Source: Caldilineaceae bacterium (GTDB lineage: Bacteria > Chloroflexota > Anaerolineae > Caldilineales > Caldilineaceae). From it: a DNA stretch of 27,817 nucleotides. A program made the translations under genes and the position numbers. The notes under the pieces are model-generated. The model saw only the letters and a program-made list of their open reading frames with translations. It was not told the origin of the DNA and searched no databases. The stretch is from NCBI GenBank assembly GCA_028819675.1, contig JAPPKT010000301.1:1-27817 (forward strand), given 5' to 3'. Shown here piece after piece: positions 8,760-18,018 of the stretch; the stretch's first letter is position 1, and each line of letters opens with the position of its first letter.

Positions 8760-11219
8760 ATGGAATCCTTCGAACAAAGTTACGTTGCGGAGTCGCCAGG
8801 CGACCTCCATCAGACGGTGGTAACGGAAGAATCGGGGCGCTATGACAGCGACAAAGGCGAAAGCCAGCTTGCCCCTCTGACTTCCGCAGATCTTGGCGCC
8901 TATTTTGGCGCTGCCGGTACTTTGTCCTCTCTCATGGAGGACTTCGAACTTAGACCGGGCCAGCTGGCAATGGCCGAGGTCGTCAAGAGAGCGATCCTGC
9001 AACGGCGCCCGGCGCTGATCGAGGCCCCGACGGGAACGGGAAAATCGATAGCGTACCTGCTCCCGGCAGTTCTGAGCGAGTGTACCGTAGTCGTCGCCAC
9101 TGCAAACAAATCCCTGCAGGACCAGCTCTTTCGGAAGGATATCCCTTTCCTGAGCAGAGTGCTGGACCGACCGATAGACGCCATTGTAGTCAAGGGGCGC
9201 AGTAACTACATCTGTACCCACAAGTGGGAGAAAGAGGCGGTCTTGAGAGGCCGGCTTGCCCTTCTCGATCGAGAAGACGAGCAGGTCGCCTTCCTGCGAA
9301 AGTGGCTTGAAGGTACCGACAGTGGGGATGTAGACGATCTGCCTTTTGTCCTCAAAAACGACCTGAGGCCCCAAGTCGTCAGTTTTCCCGACGACTGCAT
9401 AGGCCGCAGTTGCCTCCACTTTGAAGACAACTGCTTTGTGAATCAGATGCGCGACAAGGCTCGAAAAGCGCAGGTGCTCATTACCAACCATCATCTCCTG
9501 CTCAATGCCCTGGAGTTGGGGGAAATGGGGCAGGCGATTCTGCCAGAAGCTGCAATCTACGTGATTGACGAGGCGCACCAGCTGGAAAACACGGCTACCT
9601 CGGTCTTTGAGGAAGAAACCTCCAACTTTGCCCTGGAACAGCTGCTGGCAGGAGCTATTTTCAGAAAGCACCTGGAAGACTCGCGGCTCGACGAATTGGT
9701 CCTGCAAAACGGTATGGCATTTGCCGAAGTTGAACAGATTTCGGACAAAGGAGTTTATCGCATTGATGCCGATCTGCCTGAGCTGAAGAAGCTGGCAGGA
9801 GAGTTGAGTGCGCTGCAGGATGAAATGCGCCAGGCCAACCCATTCCGACGTCAGAACGAAGAGGGCCACCCGCCCCTTTCTGCCGAGGAATCCGAAGAGG
9901 AAGCCAACTACGAACTGGCGGTCAAAGGGCTGGGTTCTCTCGCTGGCAAACTGAAGGCGGTGGCAAGCAGCTCGAGGGACGACCTTAAGGTGCGCTATGC
10001 CGAACGGATAAGGGGTTCTCGCCGCCTGAGCCTTCGTCTCCATGCCGCCCCCATCGATCCGTCACGAGACCTTGCCCGGCATCTGTTTGCTGAGGAGGGA
10101 CGCATCGTAATCTGCACGAGCGCCACCCTCGCAACCGAAGGCAGCTTCGAACACTTCAAAGTTAGATGCGGTGTGACCGGCGACCCGCTGGAGCTAGTCG
10201 CTGACCCCGCCTTCGACTACCCGCAACAGGCCCTGCTGTACCAGCCCGCACTGCCCGCCTTTGACTGGAGAGACAGAGCCCCATTCTACGATGCCGTCGC
10301 GGCTGAGATAAAGCGGCTCTTGGACGTGAGCCGGGGTAGGGCTCTGTGTCTATTTACCAGCTGGACCGGTCTGCAACAGGTCCATGAGAGGTTGAGTGAC
10401 GTCCCCTGGCCTTTACGGGCTCAAGGTCAAAGCCCCCGAAATCTTCTCCTCGATTGGTTTCGCAATACCCCGCATAGCGTCTTGCTGGCGACCAAGTCCT
10501 TTTGGGAAGGTGTCGACCTGCCTGGAGACGACCTGAGCCTGGTCGTTCTGGACAAACTGCCATTTCCCACGCCAAGCGATCCGCTTCATGAGGCCCGAAC
10601 GAAGGCACTTGAAGAGATTGAGGAGGGCAGCAGCTTCAGAAAGTATATGGTTCCGTTGATGACGCTCACGCTGAAGCAGGGATTCGGTCGCCTGATCCGG
10701 CGGACGGCCGATCGCGGCGTCGTGGCCATTCTGGACGAGCGACTGTCCAGCCGGGGGTACGGCAGCCGGGCTCGCCGCGACCTGCCCCCTGCGCAGTTCA
10801 GTCGCAGTTTTCGAGCAGTCTACCAGTTTTACCGGGAGGCGCTGGCCAGCCAGGCCGACTTTTCCCTGAACGTTTTCGCCGCCGTATCTGAGGACGATTC
10901 ATCCCTGGATTGGGGCTGGCGGCTGACGCGGTTGCAGGACGGCGTGACCGACGAGGAGATCGGTAACTTGAACGAGGGGGATCACACGGCGGCAGAGATC
11001 CATGCCGCCGTTGCCGGCCTGGGCAATCTGCGTGAACGCGTAACCAGAGCCGAACGCAATACACGCAGCTTCGGCGTGGAACTTCGATGCAGCACGGAGA
11101 CAGCGCAACGGTTGAAAACCGGCACACTGCCCGCTGCCGTAAAGGATCAATGGCTTTCCGAGCGCGCTGCGTGGAAGTCGTTGGACGTAATTGGCTTGCA
11201 CTCCGCAGAGGAGGCGTAG
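8760..11219 (+). CDS. DinG/XPD-family ATP-dependent DNA helicase with Fe-S cluster motif
   Basis: Superfamily 2, 5'-3' DNA helicase of the DinG type (819 aa). The N-terminus has a Q-motif-like LRPGQLAMA followed by Walker A EAPTGTGKS (about 88-96). Four cysteines (about 152, 213, 218, 225) between motifs I and II match the Fe-S domain of XPD/DinG proteins. The Walker B/DEAH box is VIDEAH (about 268-273). C-terminal helicase motifs include LFTSW, FWEGVDLPG and QGFGRLIRR. The ATG at 8760 is preceded by AAGG at 7-nt spacing; an in-frame GTG at 8754 sits too close to that site. The final stretch of about 110 residues after the helicase core is not recognised. Expected roles in repair or in resolving R-loops and unusual DNA structures come from the family. 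It converges with the alcohol dehydrogenase gene, with a 39-bp gap. Confidence 0.9.
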   Translation: MESFEQSYVAESPGDLHQTVVTEESGRYDSDKGESQLAPLTSADLGAYFGAAGTLSSLMEDFELRPGQLAMAEVVKRAILQRRPALIEAPTGTGKSIAYLLPAVLSECTVVVATANKSLQDQLFRKDIPFLSRVLDRPIDAIVVKGRSNYICTHKWEKEAVLRGRLALLDREDEQVAFLRKWLEGTDSGDVDDLPFVLKNDLRPQVVSFPDDCIGRSCLHFEDNCFVNQMRDKARKAQVLITNHHLLLNALELGEMGQAILPEAAIYVIDEAHQLENTATSVFEEETSNFALEQLLAGAIFRKHLEDSRLDELVLQNGMAFAEVEQISDKGVYRIDADLPELKKLAGELSALQDEMRQANPFRRQNEEGHPPLSAEESEEEANYELAVKGLGSLAGKLKAVASSSRDDLKVRYAERIRGSRRLSLRLHAAPIDPSRDLARHLFAEEGRIVICTSATLATEGSFEHFKVRCGVTGDPLELVADPAFDYPQQALLYQPALPAFDWRDRAPFYDAVAAEIKRLLDVSRGRALCLFTSWTGLQQVHERLSDVPWPLRAQGQSPRNLLLDWFRNTPHSVLLATKSFWEGVDLPGDDLSLVVLDKLPFPTPSDPLHEARTKALEEIEEGSSFRKYMVPLMTLTLKQGFGRLIRRTADRGVVAILDERLSSRGYGSRARRDLPPAQFSRSFRAVYQFYREALASQADFSLNVFAAVSEDDSSLDWGWRLTRLQDGVTDEEIGNLNEGDHTAAEIHAAVAGLGNLRERVTRAERNTRSFGVELRCSTETAQRLKTGTLPAAVKDQWLSERAAWKSLDVIGLHSAEEA

Positions 11220-11258
11220 AAGCTGTCGACTGCTCTCTCGCCAGCGGAATGCTCTTTT

Positions 11259-12365
11259 CTAAAGGTCGAGAGCCAGTATGCCGCGGGCATTCTTTCCCGC
11301 TTCCATGTCGGCAAATGCGTCGTTGATCTGCTCCAACTGGTAGGTCTGCGTGATCAGCTCATCAAGCATGAGCTTCCCTTCATCATAGAGACGAAGGTAT
11401 TCGGGCATGTCCACCCGCGGGCGAGACGTACCGTAGTATGATCCGAGCAAGCTCTTCTCACTCCAGATTAGCTCCTGAGGAGGAATCGGCACGGTATCGT
11501 CATGGCGCGCCAGGCCAATCGCCACGGCAGTCCCAGCCGGGCGGACCATATCGAAGGCCTGCCGGATCGTCACTGAATTGCCAATCGCCTCAAAAGCGTA
11601 GTCCACGCCCAATCCGCCTGTCAACTCTCTGACAGCCTCGACAGGGTCCACCTCGGAACCGTTGACCGTGTCCGTCGCGCCGAACTGTCGCGCGAATTCC
11701 AGTTTCTTCTCAACCAGGTCTACTGCAATGATGCGCTCAGCGTCGGCAATCTTTGCCCCTTGCACCGCATTAAGGCCGACTCCTCCTGTCCCGATTACAG
11801 CCACTGTACTTCCTGCCTCAACTCTCGCCGTTCGCAGCACGGCGCCCACTCCGGTCGTTACGCCGCAGCCGACAAGCGCCGCCCTGTCCAATGGGTAATC
11901 CTTGTCTATCTTTATCAGGGCCTGTTCAGGAACCACCGCCAAGTCTGACATGGTGGCGATGCGGGACATCTGCGGAATGTCATGGCCGGCGGCGTTGTGC
12001 AAGCGGCAGGTGTCGTCCAGCAGATAGCCTTTGCGTGCGTCGATACCCCGGCACAGACAGACGCGGCCTGTCTCGCACATTGCGCACTGTTCACAGTAGG
12101 TCACGAACGAAAGAATGACGTGGTCGCCCGGCTTGACATAGGTGACATTGGCGCCTGTTCGTTCTACGACTCCGGCCCCCTCATGGCCTAGCGCCACCGG
12201 AGGTGGGTAGTAAATCGTTCCGTTTACCACCGAAAGATCGGAATGACAAACACCACTGGCACCCATGCGCAACAGGACTTCGTTCTCCTTGGGATCGTCC
12301 AGTGTCAGAGTCTCAACAACGACTGGAGCGTCGTGCTCATACACTACTGCTGCTCTTGTCTTCAT
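11259..12365 (-). CDS. Zinc-dependent medium-chain alcohol dehydrogenase
   Basis: A 368-aa MDR-family NAD(P)-dependent alcohol dehydrogenase. Catalytic zinc ligands are Cys40 (GVCHSD), His61/Glu62 (GHEGAGVV) and Cys167 (GCGVTTG). The structural zinc site is Cys91, 94, 97 and 105 (CxxCxxCx7C). The Rossmann motif GTGGVG is at 192-197, and an Asp after the second strand (AVDLVEKK) favours NAD. Overall it resembles the class III/NDMA-dependent or mycothiol-linked branch, but the substrate cannot be read from sequence. A purine-rich ribosome site (agggagagagga) precedes the ATG. It is last in the minus-strand series, 123 nt after the glycosidase, so it may be the final gene of the carbohydrate operon or have its own promoter. 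Confidence 0.9.
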   Translation of the reverse strand: MKTRAAVVYEHDAPVVVETLTLDDPKENEVLLRMGASGVCHSDLSVVNGTIYYPPPVALGHEGAGVVERTGANVTYVKPGDHVILSFVTYCEQCAMCETGRVCLCRGIDARKGYLLDDTCRLHNAAGHDIPQMSRIATMSDLAVVPEQALIKIDKDYPLDRAALVGCGVTTGVGAVLRTARVEAGSTVAVIGTGGVGLNAVQGAKIADAERIIAVDLVEKKLEFARQFGATDTVNGSEVDPVEAVRELTGGLGVDYAFEAIGNSVTIRQAFDMVRPAGTAVAIGLARHDDTVPIPPQELIWSEKSLLGSYYGTSRPRVDMPEYLRLYDEGKLMLDELITQTYQLEQINDAFADMEAGKNARGILALDL

Positions 12366-12488
12366 TCCTCTCTCCCTCTGAATGGTATATTCCAGAACTG
12401 ACTCAATGTAATTGCTTCAGGGCACGTTCCTCACGTCGCCGACAACGCGCGAGAAACTCTCGGCTCTCGCTCTTTGCGTCAGGCATTC

Positions 12489-14477
12489 CTATTCGCCGGT
12501 TCTTCGAACCAGCCTGTGGGTGGCGCCATGTGTTGGCAGCCGTACCCTTTCGGCCTGATAGCCCCTGGGCTGCACTTCCACCTCCCAGTCGTAACCGGAC
12601 CGATTGATGAGGAAGAGCAGGTTGCCGCGGTTGCTCTCCACCAGGCGAGCCTCCACCAATGATCGATACTCGTCGGGCACGCCCTGAATTGTAACATCGG
12701 GGTTCATAGTTTCGGGAAGCCAGCCCTCAATCAGCCGGCGCAGTCCTCGGTGGAGCGAGGAAAAGTAGGAGCGGCCCAGAGCGAATGTAGGGATCAGTAG
12801 GCGGCCATCGGGCCCGGAAGTGATTAGGGCCGGTTCCCCACTGTCGCGGTAGGTCGCGATCGGTTGACCCATATGGTTGTCCATGAGCACCTGATCGTGA
12901 AAGGCAAATCCGCCGAACTTGCCTTCGGAATCGTTTACACTCCAGCCTGCGATAAAGTATATTGGGCGAATCCATTCACGGCAAGCCAAGCCAAGTTGCT
13001 CACCCACCTGCTGACACTCCGCTAGACTTGTCATCGGCAGTTCGGCGATCACTCTGCCGCCTCGCTCCTGGAAGGCTCCAAATGCCTTTCCCTCCTTCTC
13101 AGAGATTCCCAGCGTGAATGGCACCGCCACCACTTCCAGTTCGCAATCGGCATCGAAGCTGTGCGGAATAAAGGTTACCTCGTAGCCCAGATCCATGAAG
13201 AGCGCATAGAGACCTACCACCGTATCACTCAATGGGGCCTCGCGTGCGTTGGCCGCCCATACCATTTCCCGTGTCAAATAGATGCCGACCCGGGCTGGAA
13301 CTGTGTCGCCGGCTGCAATCAAATCTTCGTAGCGTCGCAGACCTGCGATGACCCGCTTGGTTGCCAGCCTTCTTTCCGTGTCGTACTCGTCGGCGTCGAC
13401 CATGTGGTTGATCCACGGCTCCGGCCCTGACATCAATGGATCCCAGCGGTAGAAGTAATGTGCGTGACTGGCGTAGCTGAAGACCTGGTTTACTTCAGCA
13501 TCGATGTTTATTCCCCGCCACAGGATGTCCGATCGGAAGGGTCCGCCCTGGCACTCGGTCAACCATGCCTGGGAGCCGGGGGCCAGCGCCTTCAGAAGTG
13601 CGATCCGCGAACCGGCTTCTGCACCCGTGCGCGGACCGGACCCCCAGTAGTGGCTCGAGGACGCGTAGTCCAGTTGCGGCAAGATCCACCAGTCCTGTCC
13701 GTTGCGCTGAATGTGATAGGGGTCGGTATAGTTGAAACTGGCGCGCACACCCGGTGCGTGCTGTTTGATGATGTCGATGCCTCCCAGCAGGAATTCATTC
13801 AGATTGCGGGCAATGAACTCCCGCCAGTCGCGCCAGAAACTGTCTGGACCTGGCTCCGCTTCCGTCGGAGGCTGCACCGCGGCGAGCTCTTCGAATGCTG
13901 TTCCCCATCGCTCGTTGATTTGAGATATCGAAGAAAACCGCGACGCCAGATCTTCGCGGTACCGGTCCAGCGTATGCGGGTTGTAACAGGAGTGGTCACC
14001 CGGACCGATGCTGGGTTCATTGTGGACATCCCAATCGATGATTGCCGGGTGTGTCGCGAAGCGCGTGGCACAGTCGGCCAGGAGCTGGTCCCGCTGCCTT
14101 CGGTATTCGGGATGATTGATGCAGGCCCTTTGCCAGCTGAAGTCATGTTCATGCTGCGGGTAGGCAACGCCGTTCCTGTCAACTACTTTGGCATCGGGAA
14201 ACGCCTCGATGAAGCTGTTGTGAACATAGAAAGTAGCGAATCCGAACAGGACGCCGATGTCAAGTTCCTGGCAAATGTCCAACAGCCGGCCCACTTCGTC
14301 GAGACTGCTGTCCAGGCCGATGCGAATGCGTATTGAGTCGAAGCCGGTATCTTTGATCATCTCCAGATCGCGGCGCCAGTCATCCTCTCCTTGCGGTAGC
14401 CATTCCGCGCGCGTAGCCATACCGCCGAACGGATACTCGTAGTGAGTGCCAATCAGAATGCCGTTATTCCTGGGCAA
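12489..14477 (-). CDS. GH42-like glycoside hydrolase (beta-galactosidase family)
   Basis: A 662-aa, apparently cytoplasmic enzyme (no signal peptide). An N-terminal TIM barrel has the acid/base motif WDVHNEP (Asn153-Glu154) and a likely nucleophile in LTECQGG (Glu308). The middle region (about 390-560, GIYLTREMVWAA, GGRVIAELPM) fits the beta-galactosidase trimerisation domain, and a small C-terminal beta domain follows (about 600-655). This layout is that of GH42. Substrate specificity is not certain: beta-galactoside or another beta-linked sugar. The start is TTG, supported by AAGGAG six nucleotides upstream. The gene lies 69 nt after the second permease, so it likely cleaves the oligosaccharide that the transporter imports. 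Confidence 0.83.
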   Translation of the reverse strand: MPRNNGILIGTHYEYPFGGMATRAEWLPQGEDDWRRDLEMIKDTGFDSIRIRIGLDSSLDEVGRLLDICQELDIGVLFGFATFYVHNSFIEAFPDAKVVDRNGVAYPQHEHDFSWQRACINHPEYRRQRDQLLADCATRFATHPAIIDWDVHNEPSIGPGDHSCYNPHTLDRYREDLASRFSSISQINERWGTAFEELAAVQPPTEAEPGPDSFWRDWREFIARNLNEFLLGGIDIIKQHAPGVRASFNYTDPYHIQRNGQDWWILPQLDYASSSHYWGSGPRTGAEAGSRIALLKALAPGSQAWLTECQGGPFRSDILWRGINIDAEVNQVFSYASHAHYFYRWDPLMSGPEPWINHMVDADEYDTERRLATKRVIAGLRRYEDLIAAGDTVPARVGIYLTREMVWAANAREAPLSDTVVGLYALFMDLGYEVTFIPHSFDADCELEVVAVPFTLGISEKEGKAFGAFQERGGRVIAELPMTSLAECQQVGEQLGLACREWIRPIYFIAGWSVNDSEGKFGGFAFHDQVLMDNHMGQPIATYRDSGEPALITSGPDGRLLIPTFALGRSYFSSLHRGLRRLIEGWLPETMNPDVTIQGVPDEYRSLVEARLVESNRGNLLFLINRSGYDWEVEVQPRGYQAERVRLPTHGATHRLVRRTGE

Positions 14478-14546
14478 GAGAGTCTCCTTTGGGCGAAGTC
14501 TGAAGCGAGACCGGTCTTAAGTCCTGTAGGAGAACCTTAGGGCAGA

Positions 14547-15446
14547 TCACCCCTTGATGCCAGTGAGAGCGATTCCCTGGATGAAAGTTCTCTGCGTGAA
14601 GAAAAAGAGGATGATCACCGGCACTGTCAATACAGTCGTTACTGCCATCATCCAGCCCCACTGGACACCCACGGTACTGACAAAAACCTGGATTCCAAGG
14701 GAGAGTGTGTACTTACTGGGATCGTTCAGGTAAATCAGCGGCCCGATGAAGTCGTTCCAACTCCACAGAAATTGAAAAAGCGCCACGGTAGCCAGAGCCG
14801 GCTTTGCAAGGGGAAGTATAACTCGCCACAGGACGCCGAACTCCGAGCAGCCGTCAATGATTGCAGCGTCGTCCAGGTCTCTGGGCAGACTGAGAAAAAA
14901 CTGACGCAGCAGGAAAATAAAGAAGGGAACACCAAATGCATGGGGCACGATCAGCGGCAGAAGCGTGTTGACCCAGCCAAGACTCCGGAACATGATGAAG
15001 AGAGGTATCATCGTGACCTGGTAGGGCAGCATCATCGTTGAAAGCATGGCAAAGAACAGAATGTCGCGGCCATGCCAGCGCAACCGGGAGAAACTGTACG
15101 CGACCAGTGAACTGGATACCACTGTCAGAAATACTGCGGAGACCGCTATGACCAGCGTGTTGCGCAACTGCTGAAGGAAGGGAAAGTAGCTTAGTGATTC
15201 CGGGTAGTTTTGCCATCGAAACGGATCGGGAATCCAGACGGGAGGCAGCGTGAATATCTGGTCCAGATCTTTCAGTGAAGTGGAAACCAGCCAGAAAAAG
15301 GGCAGGAAGAACAGTAGACCCACCAGGAAGAGTCCAACATGACTGGCTGAATGGCTCAATTTCTCGCGCTGCGTCCTCGTAAGACTGCCGAAGCCGGACG
15401 CGCTCATCTGTTGTTGTCGCTTTAGTGTTGTCGTTGTCCTGCCCAC
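14547..15446 (-). CDS. Carbohydrate ABC transporter permease, MalG/UgpE type
   Basis: A 299-aa inner-membrane permease with about six transmembrane segments, the first at about 37-56. The EAA loop that docks the ATPase is visible from residue 193 (DAAIIDG...ILPLAKPAL), and the WSWNDFIGPLIYL segment is typical of COG0395 permeases. The start is GTG, with GAGGAG about 10 nt upstream; the alternative ATG 13 codons later lacks a ribosome site. It begins 4 nt after the first permease stops, so the two are translationally coupled. It should form a heterodimer with the upstream permease and use an ATPase encoded elsewhere. Confidence 0.93.
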   Translation of the reverse strand: MGRTTTTLKRQQQMSASGFGSLTRTQREKLSHSASHVGLFLVGLLFFLPFFWLVSTSLKDLDQIFTLPPVWIPDPFRWQNYPESLSYFPFLQQLRNTLVIAVSAVFLTVVSSSLVAYSFSRLRWHGRDILFFAMLSTMMLPYQVTMIPLFIMFRSLGWVNTLLPLIVPHAFGVPFFIFLLRQFFLSLPRDLDDAAIIDGCSEFGVLWRVILPLAKPALATVALFQFLWSWNDFIGPLIYLNDPSKYTLSLGIQVFVSTVGVQWGWMMAVTTVLTVPVIILFFFTQRTFIQGIALTGIKG

Positions 15447-15450
15447 AGCC

Positions 15451-16353
15451 CTATCGCTCCTCGCCCTCGTAGTAAACTAAACGAGCCGAACTGCGAAAAA
15501 TGATCAGTGTCGTTCCCATTACGACAAGGAACAAAATCCAGGCCATGGCCGAAGCATAAGGCATCTGAAAGAACTCGAATGCGTTTTGATAGAGGTAATA
15601 GGCGTAGAACAGGGTCGTATCCAGCGGTCCGCCCCTGGTCATGATAAAAGCCTGGGCGAAAATCTGGAATCCGCCGATGACCCCCATGATTACATTGAAG
15701 AAGATTACCGGGGACAGCATCGGCAGGGTAACATTCCTGATCCTCTGCAGGGCGCCGGCACCATCGATCATCGCCGCATCGAAGAGATGCTGAGGAATAT
15801 CCTGCAGCCCGGCCAGAAAGATCACGAGAGTACCACCGATCGTCCACACGCCCATCAGAATCAATGACGGCTTTGACAGGACGGGGTCGGTCAGCCATCC
15901 CGGCCCGTGGACGTCTATGACGCTTAGCGCCGAGTTGATCAGTCCGAATTCAGGGTTGAACACCCACATCCATAGCACTGAAGTGGCGACAATCGGGACA
16001 ATCGTCGGTATGTAGTATACGGTTCTGTAGATAGAGACGCCGCGCAGATTCTGATTCAGAAGGAGCCCGAGAATGATGGCCAGTACAATGTGAAAGGAGA
16101 CACCGAACACGACCATGTACATTGTGTTGTAAAGTGAGACCCAAAAGAGATCGTCCTTCAATAATTTGACATAGTTACTTAATCCGACCCAATGCAAGGG
16201 CTGCCCGAAAGTCGTGAACACATTGAGACTGTAGTAGAAGGAGTAGGCCACCGGAAAAACCGTGAAACTCAGGAATCCAATAATCCAGGGAAGCGCAAAC
16301 AGGACCCCTACTCGCAAGCGACGGCGTTCCTGTCGCGTTAGTCCTAGTGTCAT
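15451..16353 (-). CDS. Carbohydrate ABC transporter permease, MalF/UgpA type
   Basis: A 300-aa membrane protein of the COG1175 sugar permease family, with about six transmembrane helices and the EAA loop DAAMIDGAG...LPMLSPV from residue 192. The start at 16353 is chosen because gagaagg lies just upstream. An in-frame ATG 13 codons earlier adds residues unlike the family and falls within the intercistronic hairpin. The gene follows the binding-protein gene by 72 nt and precedes the second permease by 4 nt. Confidence 0.93.
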   Translation of the reverse strand: MTLGLTRQERRRLRVGVLFALPWIIGFLSFTVFPVAYSFYYSLNVFTTFGQPLHWVGLSNYVKLLKDDLFWVSLYNTMYMVVFGVSFHIVLAIILGLLLNQNLRGVSIYRTVYYIPTIVPIVATSVLWMWVFNPEFGLINSALSVIDVHGPGWLTDPVLSKPSLILMGVWTIGGTLVIFLAGLQDIPQHLFDAAMIDGAGALQRIRNVTLPMLSPVIFFNVIMGVIGGFQIFAQAFIMTRGGPLDTTLFYAYYLYQNAFEFFQMPYASAMAWILFLVVMGTTLIIFRSSARLVYYEGEER

Positions 16354-16371
16354 CACCGCCTTCTCCCGTCT

Positions 16372-16401
16372 CCCGGCGGGCTGACAGATCAACCCGCCGG
16401 G
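16372..16401 (-). promoter_or_regulatory. Intercistronic stem-loop between binding-protein and permease genes
   Basis: A perfect 9-bp inverted repeat, cccggcggg (16372-16380) and cccgccggg (16393-16401), has a 12-nt loop. It lies in the 72-nt gap after the solute-binding-protein stop and before the permease ribosome site. No U-run follows, so full intrinsic termination is unlikely. Hairpins in this position in sugar-transport operons are known to protect the upstream binding-protein message and lower permease expression; that role is inferred here. Confidence 0.65.
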
Positions 16402-16425
16402 AATGCGTGCCAGGGGACTTTTCTA

Positions 16426-17799
16426 TCAGCTGACCTGCTGGCGGAAGTCGTTCAACTCCTGCTGCAGCTTGGCTGTCATTTCGTCCAGGCCCTGCTGCGG
16501 TTCGATCTGGCCGTGTATGACCTCGTCTTGGAGCCGTCGGATTTCGGTCTTGTACTGCTCCAGGACAGGAATGCGCGGCCAGGCGCGGCCGCCCTCCGAC
16601 TCCGTCAACTCCACATAGAGCTCGTTGAAGGGCAGCGAATTGAGGAACTCCGGATCGCGAGCGGCCTCGTTGAGAGGCGGTACGTCTCCCACTAGGTTGC
16701 CGAACTCGATCTGCTGCTGCTTGCCAGCCATGAAGTGGGCCAGCTGCCATCCTCCGTCCGGATTCTTGGCGCCGTTGGGAACGTTGAACATCGCGCCAAT
16801 CTCCACCAGGCTCGTCGGTTCGGTGTATCCCGGGCCATATGGGGACTTGAAAACCGAGTAGTCAAGGTCGGGCGCATAGCGCGGGATCCAACTTCGCTTC
16901 CAGCTGCCGTCGATCTGCAGGACGATCTTGTCGACGTACCAGGGATCCTCGGTCAGTGAGCTGCGGTTGCCAAAGCCGGAAACGTAGCGGTCGATCTTTT
17001 CAATGTCGAACTTATCCGCGTAAGACTTGAACCATTCCAGCGTATAGAGCAATGCCTCCTCGGAGCCGGCCGTAATTGTGTCGGTATCCTCGTCATAGAA
17101 TTGAGCGCCGTTGGCCCAGCCCCAGTGCCAGAGACTGCCCGACCGGAGCCAGGGCAGGAAGCCCAACCGGGTGATATTGCCGTCGTCATCATGAGTTGTC
17201 AGCGCCTCCGCCATCACGTCCAGATCGGCGAAAGATTCGGGCGGGCTGTCTGCACTGAACCCACCCTCTTCCAGGAGCGTGTCGTTGCTGTGCAGGGCAA
17301 AGACGTTGAGAGTATGCCCCGTGCCCCAGAGGTGCCCTTCCGACCACAGTGCATCCCACGCCGGCTTGGACCAGCCCTCGCCGTCAAAGCCGTCACGTTC
17401 GGCATAGTCCTCCAGCGGAAGCAGGAGCCCGCGTGGCCCCCACGTATAGGCCTGCGACCAGAGCGAAACCATGTCGGGCGGGTTGCCGCCCTGGATCGCG
17501 ACCTGTGCCTTTTGGGTGACGTTGCCCCAGCCGATCGACATGAATATGGCGTTTTCGCCGGTCTGCTCGTTGAAGCGCTCGACCTGATTCTGTGCCTGCG
17601 CGGCCTCCTGCAGGCCGAACATCGACCAATAGATTATTGGGAGATTTTCCTGTGGCGGCGCGGCTGCTTCTTCTGCCGCCGGCATAGCACCCTCAGGCAC
17701 GACACATGCGGCCAGCGCGGCGCCGCCTGCACCGAGCGCCATCGCATGCAGAAAACCTCGGCGACTCATCTTCTGTTGTGATTTTCGAGTGTCGGACAT
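16426..17799 (-). CDS. Sugar ABC transporter solute-binding lipoprotein with Tat signal
   Basis: A 457-aa family 1 extracellular solute-binding protein. The N-terminus carries a twin-arginine motif SRRGFL (Arg13-Arg14), a hydrophobic region and a lipobox LAAC (Cys32), so it is probably folded before export through Tat and then lipid-anchored. The body shows typical features of sugar-binding proteins (QAQNQVERFNEQTGE, VAIQGGNPPDMVSLW, LAHFMAGKQQQIEFG). The start at 17799 has aaaggggga just upstream; the longer frame to 17880 adds an unrelated 27-residue leader. It is first in the operon ahead of two permeases, a glycosidase and a dehydrogenase, and delivers the sugar to the permease pair. The ligand is not deducible. 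The 273-bp region upstream holds no convincing promoter that I can see. Confidence 0.93.
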   Translation of the reverse strand: MSDTRKSQQKMSRRGFLHAMALGAGGAALAACVVPEGAMPAAEEAAAPPQENLPIIYWSMFGLQEAAQAQNQVERFNEQTGENAIFMSIGWGNVTQKAQVAIQGGNPPDMVSLWSQAYTWGPRGLLLPLEDYAERDGFDGEGWSKPAWDALWSEGHLWGTGHTLNVFALHSNDTLLEEGGFSADSPPESFADLDVMAEALTTHDDDGNITRLGFLPWLRSGSLWHWGWANGAQFYDEDTDTITAGSEEALLYTLEWFKSYADKFDIEKIDRYVSGFGNRSSLTEDPWYVDKIVLQIDGSWKRSWIPRYAPDLDYSVFKSPYGPGYTEPTSLVEIGAMFNVPNGAKNPDGGWQLAHFMAGKQQQIEFGNLVGDVPPLNEAARDPEFLNSLPFNELYVELTESEGGRAWPRIPVLEQYKTEIRRLQDEVIHGQIEPQQGLDEMTAKLQQELNDFRQQVS

Positions 17800-18018
17800 G
17801 TTTCCCCCTTTAAACGTGGGTTGAGCCGTGCCGCCGGACAAATTACAACTCGCCGCGGAGGACGGCCATCCTGCTTGCATGGGCGTCAGTCAATACTGTC
17901 CCCAATGTTCGGTCCTACTTCCTCCAATTTTGCCTGAGCACCTCCTTTTCCACGCTGCCATCACCTGCCTTTACTGCTTGTCTTGCCGGAGCGTTCTCTC
18001 GCGTTTGGAAGCATCGAA

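Noticed and set aside
8700..10043. 447-codon open frame on the minus strand
   Set aside because: It is antisense to the DinG-like helicase, whose motifs prove the + strand frame, and it reads across the terminator at 8689-8725. The protein has no recognisable domain.
13458..14336. 292-codon open frame on the plus strand
   Set aside because: It lies wholly within the GH42-like gene on the opposite strand and shows no family features or ribosome site.
14508..14517. agaccggtct palindrome in the permease/GH42 gap
   Set aside because: A 10-bp self-complementary site with no loop, not near a promoter; it can occur by chance.
17101..17781. 226-codon open frame on the plus strand
   Set aside because: It is the shadow of the solute-binding-protein gene on the other strand.
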